A stretch of DNA of 64,000 nucleotides, from contig CM055106.1 of the NCBI GenBank assembly GCA_029204225.1, positions 22,387,285-22,451,284 on the forward strand. The letters run 5' to 3'. The stretch comes from Diphasiastrum complanatum (lineage: Eukaryota; Streptophyta; Lycopodiopsida; Lycopodiales; Lycopodiaceae). Below are positions 1-11,415 of the stretch, piece after piece (position 1 is the first letter of the stretch; each line of letters starts with the position of its first letter). The position numbers and the translations under genes were made by a program. Under the pieces are notes generated by a model that ran no database searches, was not told the origin of the DNA, and saw only the letters and a list, made by a program, of their open reading frames with translations.

Positions 1-681
1 GTCACTGCTAGATCCAGAGGAAAGAGGGATGCATTGGACTAACTGGAGGCTGTCGCTACCATAGAAATGAATTGAAATGAAGAGCACCACCGCTTATTTC
101 CCTAGAAATTGCCTTATAGATGAAATGGATGGTGCACTGGCCATTTGATGGAAAATGCCATGTAGAAGGTGCAATGGTGGGCTGACTGGCTGTGTAGGAA
201 GTGCCTTGTAGGAAATGCGATGTTGGGCCTTGGTAGACCAATGAAATGCTGCCACAGAGGCCAGTAGTTAGAAACAGAGTGGATGTCTATAGAAAGGCGA
301 ATTGCCCTTCGAAAGATGAAGAGGTCGTTGGATGAAGGGTGTCAAAACTGTCTGCAAACACACTAGATAGAGATCTGTTGATGGGTTGAGTGTCCATTGT
401 AGATAGCCGCTTTCTAGATTCTTGGAGACTGTCACTGGAGCTTTGGAGATGCCTCATAATTGTTTGCACAAGATACATCAAAAACAACTATGGAACTGCG
501 CTAAAACTGCCTGTAGGATGTCACTAGTGACTGTCAATACTTGTTGTCACTGCTAGATCCAGAGGTAGGAGAAATGCATTGGACTAACTAGAGGTTGTCG
601 CTACCATAGAAATGCATTGAAAGGAAGAGCACCACCGCTTATTTCCCTAGAAACTGCCTTATAGATGAAATGGATGGTTTA
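1..681. repeat. Direct repeat, about 544 bp period
   Basis: Bases 1-137 recur at 545-681 with only scattered substitutions. Both copies begin GTCACTGCTAGATCCAGAGG and include the stretch GAGCACCACCGCTTATTTCC. The window therefore opens inside at least 1.25 units of a tandem or duplicated sequence of about 544 bp. No convincing coding potential was seen; the short open frames on the minus strand here have no recognisable domain. The function is unknown. Confidence 0.75.
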
Positions 682-2300
682 TAATAATCCAATCCTTATG
701 TTGTCCTCTAATGATAAGCTTATTTTCAAGCACATTCACCATGCATCTAAAGTGCTCAAACTCAACCTTTCTAAGAGGCCTATCATGATTCATATTAGAC
801 TTTTTTTTCCTTTGTAATGCATTGAACATCTTTTATGCATAAACCTACATAGTACATTGAGTAATAGACCAAGCCTACATTGAAAGTGCAAGGATGCTCC
901 AATATGCCAATGTCACAATAGGTCGGGTTCAAGCTTGTGCCAATATGGTTTAAACACTCTTACCTAACTCAACATGTTGGCTTTGACACTAAACTCTTCT
1001 TTTGAAGTTCAAATGATGATGCTAGCTCAAATTTTAGGTTAAATTGATGAACTATGCAACTTTCTTTTTTTGATATAGGTAAATACTAATCTAGTGTAAT
1101 TTAGTCGTACATTAATAATTTAGCCGTACATTATCATGTAGCTATCTTGTATACCTAGAAATTGCTATTTCATCCATCGGTGGCGTTGCTAACACTTTTT
1201 ACTTCTATCCAAAAATCTATCTCTTACCCTAGTCAATTTTTATCAACCCCAACCTTCAAGCTCGTAAACTTTTCTATGCAACTTATGATTTTTTTTTCCT
1301 TGTAATGGCTAATGTAGATAGGCCTACTACTCACACATGGGAACATGCTTTACACATGTGTGATTACATATGTATATCAAAATGTAAAATGATCAAAGAG
1401 ATAGAAATAGTTTGCTATGCTCAACATAGTGTAAGAAATGACAGTGAAGAAATGACAAAGTTATGACTGTTTTTGTGAAAAACTGTAACCCTTGTCCAGT
1501 CTTTTCAAAAAATTGACTACAATTTTCAATACATTTTGATCGTGTTTAATGCTATGCACTAACTAAAGTAACCAGTCCTCTTGAGCTTCCATCCTGAGCT
1601 CGACAAGCTTTCGTATGTCTGAATCAGTGCACAGGTGCTCCGCTTTCTGCTTACTGATCATAGAAAATTGTCTTTCTGAAACTCTCTCTAATGGCAACAT
1701 TGCTTTATGCTCAAACCATGTTAGGTTACAGGATAGGCATAGATAATAAAACTAATCAGTAAGCACTCTCCAGACTCCACATAGCAAACTATATCTCAAA
1801 GAAACGTAATACACCATACTTATAGGAGTTCTTGTGGCAACCCATTCATGATCCAGGTTGCCGCTGATGAGAAGCGTGTCATGTTGACTGCCTCGTCACA
1901 CAAGCAACCGGTCCCAGTCTCATGACTGGACCCACAATATAGAACACAATAAGTCTACTTTAACTTTAAGAACTAGAGGGCTTTAGCTAGGGGTAGGGCT
2001 AATGGCGGCTTAAGATTAGGGTTAGCATTAGGGTTAGGAGTAGTGCCATGGTTAAGATTAGCATCACGGTCATAGTTGGGCTTTGGGTGCAAGGTATAGA
2101 TTGCAGTCGTGATCACAGTTAGAGTTGGGGTGCAAGCGTGGTCATAGTTGGTGGGCGGGGATACGCACGACTTGGGGCGCAAGTCATGGTCGCGGTCGAG
2201 CTGGGCAAAGCATGATGGGGTCTTTGACTTGCCACAGCTTCCAAATGAGGATTCTTCCACCACCTCCTATCCATCTTCAATCTGACACCAATTTGACTTC
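682..2300. other. Intergenic/repeat-derived sequence without a recognisable gene
   Basis: No coding region is supported. The stretch at about 1318-1400 (a GGCCTACTACTCACACATGG-type sequence ending in an AAATGTAAAATGATCAA-like tail) is related to 37460-37530 and, inverted, to about 21541-21575, so it belongs to a dispersed repeat family. At 2005-2045 there are degenerate TTAGGG-like units (TTAGGGTTAGCATTAGGGTT), too few and too irregular to be telomeric DNA. Confidence 0.5.
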
Positions 2301-2548
2301 ATCATCACATTGACGACACTTCCATAATGAGATTTACTTAGGATATGAATGAAACTTGCTTGAATTTGGATGACGATTGTCTTTTGTGTACAAGAGCTCT
2401 TGCCTATATCCAAATTGTCTTGGATAGCTCTTGAAAATTCAAGTTGATCAAGAGTAATTTGGTAGTGTGCAACCTCTCATTCATATAGGTCATGGTAGAT
2501 TTGTTCAAGGTCCTCAAAACTCACTTTTTGGACATGGTATCAGAAATA
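2300..2548 (+). mobile_element. Possible end of a Copia-type LTR with a decayed primer site
   Basis: The sequence ACATGGTATCAGAAATAGAT at about 2532-2551 resembles the initiator-Met-tRNA primer site TGGTATCAGAGC that follows plant Copia 5' LTRs. If so, the LTR ends near 2534 and the element reads rightward. No gag or pol domain was recognised in the following 500 bp before the minus-strand Gypsy integrase begins, so this is a fragment. The left LTR edge cannot be placed. Confidence 0.35.
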
Positions 2549-3048
2549 GATCCATGCATGTTTGAAAGTAGATCATCATGAAGCAAGATTTTGTGTGAAA
2601 AATCTAGGTTTGGGAGTTTTTACAACTAGGAAGAGCTACCCTCCAAGCTTTTGGGTTAATGTCCACCAATGCCTCCAAGGTGCCTCTCCACCAGTGTCCC
2701 TAAGATCCTTCCAAAGACGACAATTAAAAGGGCCTCAAGAATTCACCACCCAATCATTGCTAGACACAAGCAAGCTAATCTAGCACCCCCTTGCTTCACC
2801 ACAATCACCGACAAAGTTGCCATCACAAACACAAGCATACCCAAGATCCTACCCCTATCTAAGTCCCATACCAAAGATGGAGAGCCTCACAATAGCACGA
2901 TAGCAAAGAAAATGCTCTATACACTCTAGCCTTCCACAAGTGAATAGAAGCAAGCAACAACACTCACCTTAAATTCCATGTGCTTCCAAGACAGATCAGC
3001 ATAGTGCCTCGCCTTGGCCTGGGCACTTCTTATGCTGTCTATAGCCAA

Positions 3049-3955
3049 CTATAATATTTCTTGCATATCCACAAAGAAATTAGCTGTGGCTTGCACCTTT
3101 AGATTTTTTATGCCAACACTAATCAGTGATCGAGGTTGATAACCATACATAAGCATGAAAGGGATTCTGGTCGCTGAATGTTTTGCACTATTATATGCAA
3201 ATTCCACCAGTGGAAGATAATTTTTCCAATCAGACTGTCGATGGCCCCCATATGCTTGAAGCATGTCCTCCATCGTCTGATTGGTCCTTTCCGTTTGATC
3301 GTCTGATTTTGAATGATCTGTAGAACTGATACTCAAAGTTGTTTCCAACTTTTCAAATACTGCTTGCCGAAAATTCCTAGCGAATTTAGGGTCATGATCA
3401 CTGAAAATATTGCAAGGCAGCCCGTATAGTCGAAAAAGCTTCTCAACAAAAAGTTGAGCTAGTTCTGAAGCTTTAACCGTAGTTTTAGTTGGGATAAATT
3501 GAGCAAACTTCGTAATCCTATGTATAATGACCCCAACATAATCATGGCCCTTCCCTGTACGTGGAAGCCTCTGACCACAAGATCCATTTTCCACTTGCCA
3601 ATAGGAATATCCAATGGATGTAATAGGCCACTAGCTTTTAGTTGTTCTGCTTTATTGAATCACTTTGTACATTTAAGTACATCAGCCTCCCTTTGATTTT
3701 TTATCTTAGGCCACCAAAAGTGCCGCCTAACTAAATCAAGAGTTCTTTGTATACCTAGATGTCCTGCGCATCAAATATCATGACACTCATGTAGGATTAG
3801 GGCCCTAACTATGTCATTCTCTGGTACACATACCTTGCCCCTACAGAATAAATCTCATTTCGTATAGCAAAATCCATTGCAGTCTTTCTCTGATTCGAGG
3901 AATCTTGATTACTCAAATCGACCCTAGAAAGTACTTGCTGCATGATCTCTCACCA
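3049..3955 (-). pseudogene. Gypsy (Ty3) integrase and RNase H tail, broken
   Basis: Read on the minus strand this is the 3' part of a Ty3/Gypsy pol. From 3955 downward come an RNase H tail (motif LSRVDLSNQ), the GHLGIQRTLDLVRRHFWWP segment typical of the region just before the integrase core, a CTK zinc-binding remnant, and then the integrase core. The core frame at 3049-3594 includes ITKFAQFIPTKTT, the second-aspartate region IFSDHDPKF and WKNYLPLVEFAYN. Stops and frameshifts separate these parts (for example at the CTK remnant and around 3590), so it is not functional. It is the downstream half of the element whose PR/RT lies at 5738-6960; the sequence between was replaced by a Copia fragment. 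Confidence 0.85.
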
Positions 3956-5737
3956 AAATCAATCAAGCAATTTCTTGATTTTTCTCTCATATTGGTGCAA
4001 TTGCTCTCTATGTTCATAATTGTTTGAGTTCTTGTGATTTCTAATGATTATAGGATTGAATGTAGGCTTGGTGTACAGGTACCAGACTGTGGGAGGCCGT
4101 ACTTTCACATGTGTGAAGGCTTCTTCAAGGATTTGGGCCATTTAGTGAGGTTCAAGCATAGATTCTTGATGGATTCTGCTAATCTTATGAGATCATAATC
4201 TATTGTTTCCCTCATCATTTCAAGTGAAGTTAGGATCCTTATTTGCTATAATTTTAACATGGTATCAGAGCCTAAAGGCTTCAATGAGCTAAATCCTTGG
4301 TTTTCATTCAATTTGATCACAATTTTTTATCTAAATCTTAGGTAGATTGGATCTTAGCATCTAGCATTGATTCTAGAACTCAAAGTGAGTCAAATCCATT
4401 GGAGATTGGTGTTGTGTGACTTCATTTGCAGGTGTTTAGGTGTCTAAAACCGGAGGCAAAGTTGAATTCAATCCACATTACCAAGATAGCAAGTTTTGCT
4501 TGCTCCAAGCATTGATTTCTAAGCGAGTTTTGGAGGTGATTTCATAGAGGAGGCTTTCTAGCATTCAAGGAGAGGGAAGATCAGAGATTTGGGGACTCTT
4601 CAAGGCTATTCTAAGGTGTAGAGGACACCTCCTAAAGTGATTTAGGTTCAGTCCAACCATTGCTTGACTTGTGCATCAAATTAGATCAATTTTTCATCAA
4701 TTTTGATCAATTTTTGCTTGTGATTGGATAGTAGATTGTGTTGCATCCTCATTAAGTTCCATTTAGATAATTTTGGAAGCATATTAGGTTGCTGAAATTC
4801 ACTCTTGATTAGACCATTTGGAAGCTTTTATGCTCTTTATAGAAAGAGGGGCAATTCTACTAGTATTATCTACTTCAATCAAGCAAGTGCATTGTTTCTA
4901 GTATTCTATGATTTGATTTTGGTAAAGATCATTTATAAGAAGTCTATTACTGATCTTTTCAGGTCCCTAAGAAGTGGGATAAGGTAGATCTTCAATCTAA
5001 TCAATAGAAGTAACCTTCATTTGTGTCAAGTCCTTGATTTAGGAGACTAGATGGCATCTTTAAATGCATATCTTTTGGATACTAATATCTCAAATGAATT
5101 CAAGGATTTCTGCTCAGCCAATGACATCGAGCAGCAATTTGCTGCTTCCTATTCTCCACAATCGAATGGACTGGACGAAAGGAAAAATAGGACCTTAGTC
5201 AAGTCTGCAAAATAACTCATGCTCCATTGCCCAAATTGTTCTGGCAACATGTTGTATCAACAACAGCCTACATGCTAAACCGATGTATAACTAAAGATCT
5301 TCCTGATAGAAAAACCCCTCATGAAGTCTGGACAAGATCCAAGCCTTCATTGAAACAATTGAAAGTATTCGGATGTGCCTATGCTCATGTCCCAAAGTAC
5401 AATAGTAAGAAATTAGATGAGCATTAATTTAAAGATATTTTTTTTGGCTATTGTACTTCTAATGGAATGTGTATACTGTACAATATAGAGACTTATAAAG
5501 TTTTCACTAACAAGGATTTAACATAGATGAGTTCACTCACTACTCTATTTAACAGCCAACCATACTTGAGAAAGCTATGTCACAGGCCGATTTAGATTTT
5601 TGGAAAGAAGCAATGGACAAGGAGTACAACTCACTGTTGAGAAACAACACAAGGACTACCACCAAGCTGCCAGCAGACAGAAAGATAATCAACTACAAAT
5701 GGATCTTTAAGATCAAATACAAAACAAACGGTAGTAT
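3950..5737 (+). mobile_element. Copia (Ty1) fragment inserted in Gypsy pol: LTR end, primer site, integrase, RT start
   Basis: The primer site TGGTATCAGAGCC at about 4259-4271 follows an LTR tail ending TTTTAACA. Coding remnants follow on the plus strand: an integrase C-terminal core with QQFAASYSPQSNG and ERKNRTLVKSAK near 5130-5215, then 5227-5427 with LFWQHVVSTTAYMLNRC, KTPHEVWTRSKPS and VFGCAYAHVPKYNSKKLDEH. The first RT segment lies at 5577-5735 (FWKEAMDKEYNSL, then NYKWIFKIKYKTNGSI). Gag and protease are missing, several stops are present, and the right edge at about 5738 is a sharp junction with antisense Gypsy RT. A decayed, internally deleted copy. Confidence 0.8.
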
Positions 5738-6980
5738 CAACAACGCTGGTGCATTGGTTGAACCAAATGAAAGCACCAAAAATTCATAGTGTCCAAATCG
5801 AGTTCAAAAACTCATCTTAGGTATATCCTCTACCTTAATGCGAATCTGATGATACCTTGATCTTAGATCTTGGTAAAGTACCTTGCACCACCAAGATAAT
5901 CTATTAGGTCGTCCATTCACGGTAATGGATACCTATTCTTAATCTTAACTTTGTTCAATTTTTAATAGTCTAGCAAAACCTTATAGTCCCCTCCTTCTTG
6001 GTGACGAGAACCACTGGTGATTCCCAAGGAGATTACTAGGTTTAACCTAGTCTTCCTCTAGATACTCACTTAATTTCCTTTGTACCTCACCATCTTCCAA
6101 TGCACTCATCCTATAAGGGTGTTGTGCATTAGGAATTGAACTAGGTATAAGGTCAATATTGTGATCTACAGACCTTTCAGGTGGTAAACCTACATGAAGG
6201 TCTAGAAAAACATCATTGAATTCTTGCCTAAGTTCGCTATAGGATTCAAATTCAGGAGTGTTCTCACTAGGTATGTTCATGGCATTACATTCAAGAATCT
6301 CATCATTGCAACAAATTAGGTTTTTGTGAAAACAAAGATAAACTTTGTTCTCTATGTTCTTTATTAAAGAGTTAAGTTCATGCTTAGAGTAAGATTTAAT
6401 ACTAGTATTATCAACACTTAAACTAGCACTAATCTTTATTAAAGAATAGTCATGCATCAAAGTTAAAGATTTTTCAACAAAATCAATTTTCAAAGATTTA
6501 TTCCTATCATAATATCATTGTTGCCCAAGAAAAACATCCACATTTGCCAAATTAATAGCATTAAATTCTAGTTTTTCAACATAATCATGTATGTGCAATG
6601 GTACGTTAGGAACCACATAATCCATGGGTTCAGAATCACATCCATATGCCATTTTCACACAGTACATTTTCTCACTTTTTTTTTCTGGGAAGGTTTAGCA
6701 TCTGCACCAAATTTGCGTTTATAAAATTATGAGCGGATCTCGTATCAAAAAGTACATTGACAACATGTTCTCCAGTTTTACCCTTAATGAAAATTAGGTC
6801 ATTAGGTCCATAAAGCATTGAACTAAGAAAACAAATATCCATCTCATTACTTTGAGATATGATACCTGAGGTTGAGACTTTGTTTTTGACACAATCACAT
6901 GCAAGGTGACCCTCTCCATTGCACTTGGAGCAAATATTCTTCTTTCAGTTTCCGCTAGGACCTTCTTGTCACTTTGATAT
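5738..6980 (-). pseudogene. Gypsy Gag zinc knuckle, protease and RT N-terminal part, broken
   Basis: On the minus strand, from high to low coordinate: a nucleocapsid zinc knuckle CSKCNGEGHLACDC (CX2CX4HX4C) near 6885-6950; an aspartic-protease region with VVNVLFDTRSAHNFI (a decayed D-S/T-G site, here DTR) near 6710-6770; the frame 6047-6493 with QEFNDVFLDLHVGLPPERS, the PR/RT linker typical of Ty3 elements; then RT with SPVVLVTKKEGTIRF, YLGGARYFTKI and FGHYEFLVLSFGSTNAP down to about 5738. The RT palm motif YxDD is absent because the element is interrupted at 5738. Several frameshifts and stops. It pairs with the integrase at 3049-3955 and the Gag at 8063-8435. Confidence 0.85.
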
Positions 6981-7009
6981 CTATTAGAGTGGTGTTTGCT
7001 AGGGAATAT

Positions 7010-8062
7010 GAATTAGGATTAGGACGTGTGAATTCTCTCATTGCGTGTACTATTGGTTAACTGTAGGCGAACACAAGAATGAACTAGAGCTTGATTGCAT
7101 GGTGGTTGCGAAAGCGAAGAGCAGACAATTAGACAAGCAATCAGAATGTCAGACAGAAAGACAAAGTAGCCTAAACATACAATACTGACAGGAACTCTAA
7201 TGTGGAGGAATACATGTCAGATTGATGCTACGAGCACAAGACAATAGTAGGTGAAACCGCGTGCTCAAGAAGCTAACTCACTCTATAAAAGCTATGAGCT
7301 TATTACTAACGATCCGTCTGAAGAAAGAATCGATGCATGGAAGCATCTACAATTTTTGTCTCATTACATGCACACTTAATTGATTACAATGGTCAACTAA
7401 AGCTTTATTGCATGGTGGTTGCGAAAGCGGAGAACAGACAATCAGACAAGCAATCAGAAAGTCAAACAGAAAGACGAAGTAGTCTAAACATACAATACTA
7501 ACAAGAACTCTAATGTGGAGGAATACACGTCAGATTGATGTTACGAGCACAAGACAATAGCGGGTGAAATCGTGTGCTCAAGAAGCTAACTCTGCTCTAT
7601 AAAAGCTATGAGCTTATTACTGACGATCCGTCTGAAGAAAGAATCGATGCATGAAAGCATCTACAATTGTTGTCTCATTACATGCACACTTGATTGATTA
7701 CAATGGTCAACTATATGCAATCTACATTTGCACAGATGTATGTACAAAAGATGGAGTTGTTGTGTCGTCAAGAAGATCATCACGGTTGTTGTCATTGTCA
7801 AGTTAGTTACACAGTACAAGAAGTGAGCGTGAAGAGGCCTCAATAAGTTGGACTTTCTCGATATGTCGGATCTACTCGATAAGTCGGCCAAGTTGGGTCT
7901 ACCCGATAAGTCGGACTGCCATTCTCTTGCTATCTTCAGTTATAAACGACTGTGTGACAATGCATGTAAAGTTGCAACGATGAATGAAACTAGATTAACA
8001 TGGGATTTAGGAGAGTAGAGAAGGTAAATCCAACAGTGTTTGGATTTCTTAGAATTAGGATT
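7010..8062. mobile_element. Nested insertion with two 313 bp direct repeats, in Gypsy gag
   Basis: The Gypsy gag reading is interrupted here. The sequence GAATTAGGATT occurs on both sides (7010-7020 and 8052-8062) and looks like an 11 bp target duplication. Inside, 7086-7398 is followed directly by a diverged copy at 7399-7711 (period 313). Both contain GCATGGTGGTTGCGAAAGCG, a TATA-like CTCTATAAAAGCTATGAGC and ATCCGTCTGAAGAAAGAATC. No open frame of note is present. Tandem LTR-like units with a TATA-like element would fit a TRIM or tandem solo LTR, but the long duplication also fits a target-primed insertion. Confidence 0.6.
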
Positions 8063-8435
8063 GGAAGATGCCTCATTGGTACCTTCCTTATCCTTCCTTT
8101 TTAAGTTGAAAACCCTTCTTTTGATCATTAGGGTGATGACTCTTATGTGCTTAGGAGTATCATCATAACACTTTACAACCCTAATAGCATCTTCTAAGGT
8201 GTTGGGATGGTTCATTCGAACATCCACTTGATAGTCCTTAGGTAAACCACCAATGAACATGAGCATCTGTATCTTTGGAGATATTTCACTATAAAGAGGA
8301 TTAAGATGCTTATGGAAATCTTGAATAAATTGATCAAGGCCTTTTGTCATAGTCAACCCCGAAAGTTTTTGAGAATATTCATAATCATCTAACAAGGGAA
8401 GTAAGTATTCCTTTTTGCATGTAGATTGGAATAGT
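8063..8435 (-). pseudogene. Gypsy Gag (capsid-like) fragment
   Basis: A minus-strand frame encodes a Ty3-type Gag capsid segment: LLDDYEYSQKLSGL, LDQFIQDFHKHLNPLYSEI, IQMLMFIGGLPKDYQVDVR and NTLEDAIRVVKCYDD. This pattern (dimer of helices, a GL near the middle, then the tail before the zinc knuckle) is standard for plant Gypsy elements. The frame runs on through SSNPNSKK and there meets the insertion at 8062. The matching downstream piece resumes at about 7020 (NPNSYSLANTT, on to the zinc knuckle). The upstream end at about 8435 abuts the LTR tail of another element. Confidence 0.8.
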
Positions 8436-9520
8436 CAATTTTCTATGATTTTGTCAAAACTTTTGATTGGATCTCTAGATAGTGAGGTTTCTGAACTCAT
8501 TTGAGTGTGTTTCAATCTTAGGAAGTGGCAAAAGTCATTAGATTGAGGATAGATCATAGGTTTTTGATCATAACTTGGTATCAGAGCACTTTCCTGATTG
8601 CTAAATTTCAGATCTAATTTTCTGATTGGGTGCCCATTTTCCTTGCTGATTTTTCTCTCTTTGCTGAGGGCTTTCGTCTCTTTGCTTCAGCAACATTCAG
8701 CACAGTTTGGAGGAGGACCAGCTCCCATCAGAGCATTTTCCTTGGCGGAGCTTTAGCAGATAGTTAGCGGAAGTACTTCTGCTAAATTTGGCAACCGAAA
8801 AAAAAAATTTGGGCAGATTATTTTCGGTGCCCAAGTTCCAAATCTTTTTCCCTCTTTTTTTTGAATCCTCCATTTGATTCAGGGAGAGGATTCCCAGCCA
8901 TCTTTTCAGCATCGATTGGAGGCTATCCAGCACCCTACTTCATCACATTCTTCAGCCATTGTTCCAACAGAGTTTCAGCCATATTTCAATTTTGATTGGA
9001 GGCTGCCCATCGTCCTATTTCATCACGTTTTCCACAGATTTCCAGCCATATTTTCAGCATTGATTGGAGGCTGTCCAACGCCCACTTTCATTCTCCTTGT
9101 GGTCACATTTTCTAGCCAACTCTTCGCACACGCTTGGAGCTCTATCGAGAGGTATCTTTGCTGGTTTTTCCTTGCTTTCCACACATTTTCTTGACATTTG
9201 TCATTTCCTTTCTTGCTCTTAGTGTCGTTTGTGTACCTAAAGCGTATTTGGGGTGACGACAAAAGTTCGCTCCCTCCGCTATTAAGCTTTTCTTACACTC
9301 TCTTCACTTCCTGCATTCCTTGACCATGGATACTTCTCCTACATCTTCTGAGCCTCGCATACCGTCTTCCACTTACCTTGATGAAGTACGGCATGAATTC
9401 TGAGATCATCTTAGGGAAGCCATGAGTGATGTATGCACTAATTTACGCTAGGAGTTACGAGAGACGTTCACTGCTCTTTTTGTCCAGATAGCTTGTTGCA
9501 TGCAATTAATATACATGACT
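8436..9520 (+). mobile_element. 5' end of an LTR retrotransposon: LTR tail, primer site, leader, start of gag
   Basis: The primer site TGGTATCAGAGC lies at about 8576-8587, after an LTR tail of unknown start. The leader (about 8590-9320) contains three imperfect repeats starting GATTGGAGGC at about 8915, 8994 and 9062. An ATG at 9326 opens a frame MDTSPTSSEPRIPSSTYLDE followed by an alpha-helical, acidic stretch (DHLREAMSDVCTNLR) with stops, ending near 9500. This resembles the start of a plant retrotransposon Gag, but no zinc knuckle or pol follows, so the element is truncated at about 9520. Confidence 0.6.
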
Positions 9521-10132
9521 GTATTCGAATATAGTGTTTTAATGTCCGAACCAAGACAATACCTTATGATTGCGGGAGTTCGGATTTAGTTTTAATATAC
9601 GGGTCAAAAACTATGATTACAAAAATTGAACCTTTCGAAGTGAATATCAAATTTCTGCCAGAAATATCGGCGTGATGACGTAGGAACATCAAGCTAGAAT
9701 CATGTTTATAATAACCATCTAGATTCATTTACTTGAGGGTATTTTTATACGCAATTTAAACTACATTCAGAATTTGATATGCATATCTGCTTTTTGCATG
9801 CATGAGTCTTTTTTCCCTCGCACATGACATGTCGAATGCAAAGGGCAATTTTGAAGTAGCAATAGATGTGGCCTTTTCTATTGTTCATACATTCGGCTGT
9901 TTTATTTTTTACAATAACATGTTCAAATTTCTAAATTTATATAGCATCCAACTTCTTACATACTGGCCGGACTATGCCTACCCTATTCTTTTTACCTGTT
10001 TTGTTTTGTTGTTGATTTGCATTTTACCTATGAGACACAAATCTGTAAACAGATTCACTCAACAAACCTTACTAGATTTACCATAATTTGGTTTGTAGTG
10101 GTGGCTATGTTTCCAGATTTGTATGAAACCTT
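9521..10132 (+). other. Unassigned sequence with a small hydrophobic open frame (9802-10086)
   Basis: A 94-codon ATG frame at 9802-10086 encodes a protein with two hydrophobic segments (around residues 20-40 and 60-78, the latter YPILFTCFVLLLICILP). No family is recognised. The stretch is AT-rich and carries no clear promoter or splice evidence, so a chance frame is at least as likely as a gene. Confidence 0.2.
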
Positions 10133-10140
10133 GTCCAAAG
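10133..10140. repeat. Target-site duplication, left copy (GTCCAAAG)
   Basis: This is an exact 8 bp match to 10771-10778 on the other side of the MITE. The host sequence reads ACCTTGTCCAAAG..ACGTCC once the element and one copy are removed. Confidence 0.85.
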
Positions 10141-10770
10141 CATAGTTGCACAGAATCGCATTTCTGGGAGAAGACGTTTCGGAAACCGCGTTTCTGAGAA
10201 ACGCGCTTCTCCTCCCAGAATCGCAAAAGAATTTTTTTTTTTTTTTTTTTGGAAAAATAGTTATGGCTGAAATTTTTTTAGGGGATCAATGGTCAAACGA
10301 GCATTTTGCCTCTCAGAAGTGCAGTAGATGGGTCACAAACAAATCTTATTTTCAATAGCTATTTGGTTGTTATTTGCTCTGGTTTTCAATAAATGCTCAA
10401 GGGGTTCGGGGGGCAGTAGCCCCTCGGTGGGGGGTTTGGGGGGCAACGCCCCCCAATGGCAGGGTCCGGGCAGTAAGGCCTCTTCATGACTTGGCCTTCC
10501 AACTCCCTGAGCGAAAACACACTTACTACGACCATCTGTGATCGTAACAGACAGGCTAGAGGTTAGTTTTAAATTTTTATCCTTGACAAAACCCAACATG
10601 GATTAATGCACTTGAACTGGACCATCCTGCACCCGAAACCATCGGTAAATTACACAGTAATTATGCTCTTAATTAGAGCTTTCACCTGATACCCATATTG
10701 CACAAAAAAAACCAAAAATTAAAAAATTCCATATTTCAGAAACGCGTTTCAGAAACGCAGTGCAACTATG
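10141..10770. mobile_element. hAT-like MITE, 630 bp, with 8 bp target duplication
   Basis: The ends are inverted: CATAGTTGCAC at the left, GTGCAACTATG at the right, and the inner parts are also related (GCATTTCTG against CAGAAACGC). The element is flanked on both sides by a perfect 8 bp repeat GTCCAAAG (10133-10140 and 10771-10778). An 8 bp duplication with a CA..TG-bounded inverted repeat is the hAT superfamily hallmark. There is no transposase frame, so it is non-autonomous. Internal features are a hairpin CGCGTTTCTGAGAAACGCG near 10189-10208, a T-tract near 10230-10250 and a strongly G-rich block at about 10395-10455. Confidence 0.85.
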
Positions 10771-11415
10771 GTCCAAAGACGTCCTTAATTTTAGGTTTCT
10801 GCATCTTCCCATTTAAGGACTAATAATTATATATTATAGTGCTTGCATTATGTAAGGTTACTTGTACAAATGTACAGTAAACTGAATTGAAACAATGTTG
10901 CGAACGGTTGTTTTTTTCTACTTCAAATTCCATCGTTTGCAAATTCAGTTTCAAGACACTTGCAAACTTGAGACTTTACCAATTTCCAAGAGCCCATTTC
11001 CTTTTCTAGTGCGTACTTTAAGCTTTGACAATGTTCCACTAGTATTTCTTAACTTAAAATCTACAAAAATTTAAAACGGAAAATATAGTAGGTATCAGAA
11101 AACTTATGAAATCATATTTTCGATTTCCATTTCAAACCGTAGTATTTTGTTAAGTGCTCATGTTTCCAGTCTGGAAACTAGTTTTTGTTCTTGATTTCGT
11201 ACATATACTCCAAACAACCGTCTTTTATGAACAGTTTTAAAATTCCTCGTTCGTGGTCTGCCATCTTTTCCACAAATTGTACTCCTATTGATTGCATCCT
11301 TCAATGAATACAAGTTATACTTACCTAATTCTTGGAACAAGCCGACCTAAACAGAAACAATGGACAAGTTTCAAGAGTAAGCCACTCTCATATTACATAG
11401 GAAGCTGCAAGGAAA

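Noticed and set aside
1985-2060. TTAGGG-like repeats as an interstitial telomere
   Set aside because: The plant telomere unit is TTTAGGG; the units here are irregular and few, so this is a simple degenerate repeat.
5738-5789. C-terminal end of the small Copia RT frame as real coding sequence
   Set aside because: It is the complement of Gypsy RT on the other strand, across the junction.
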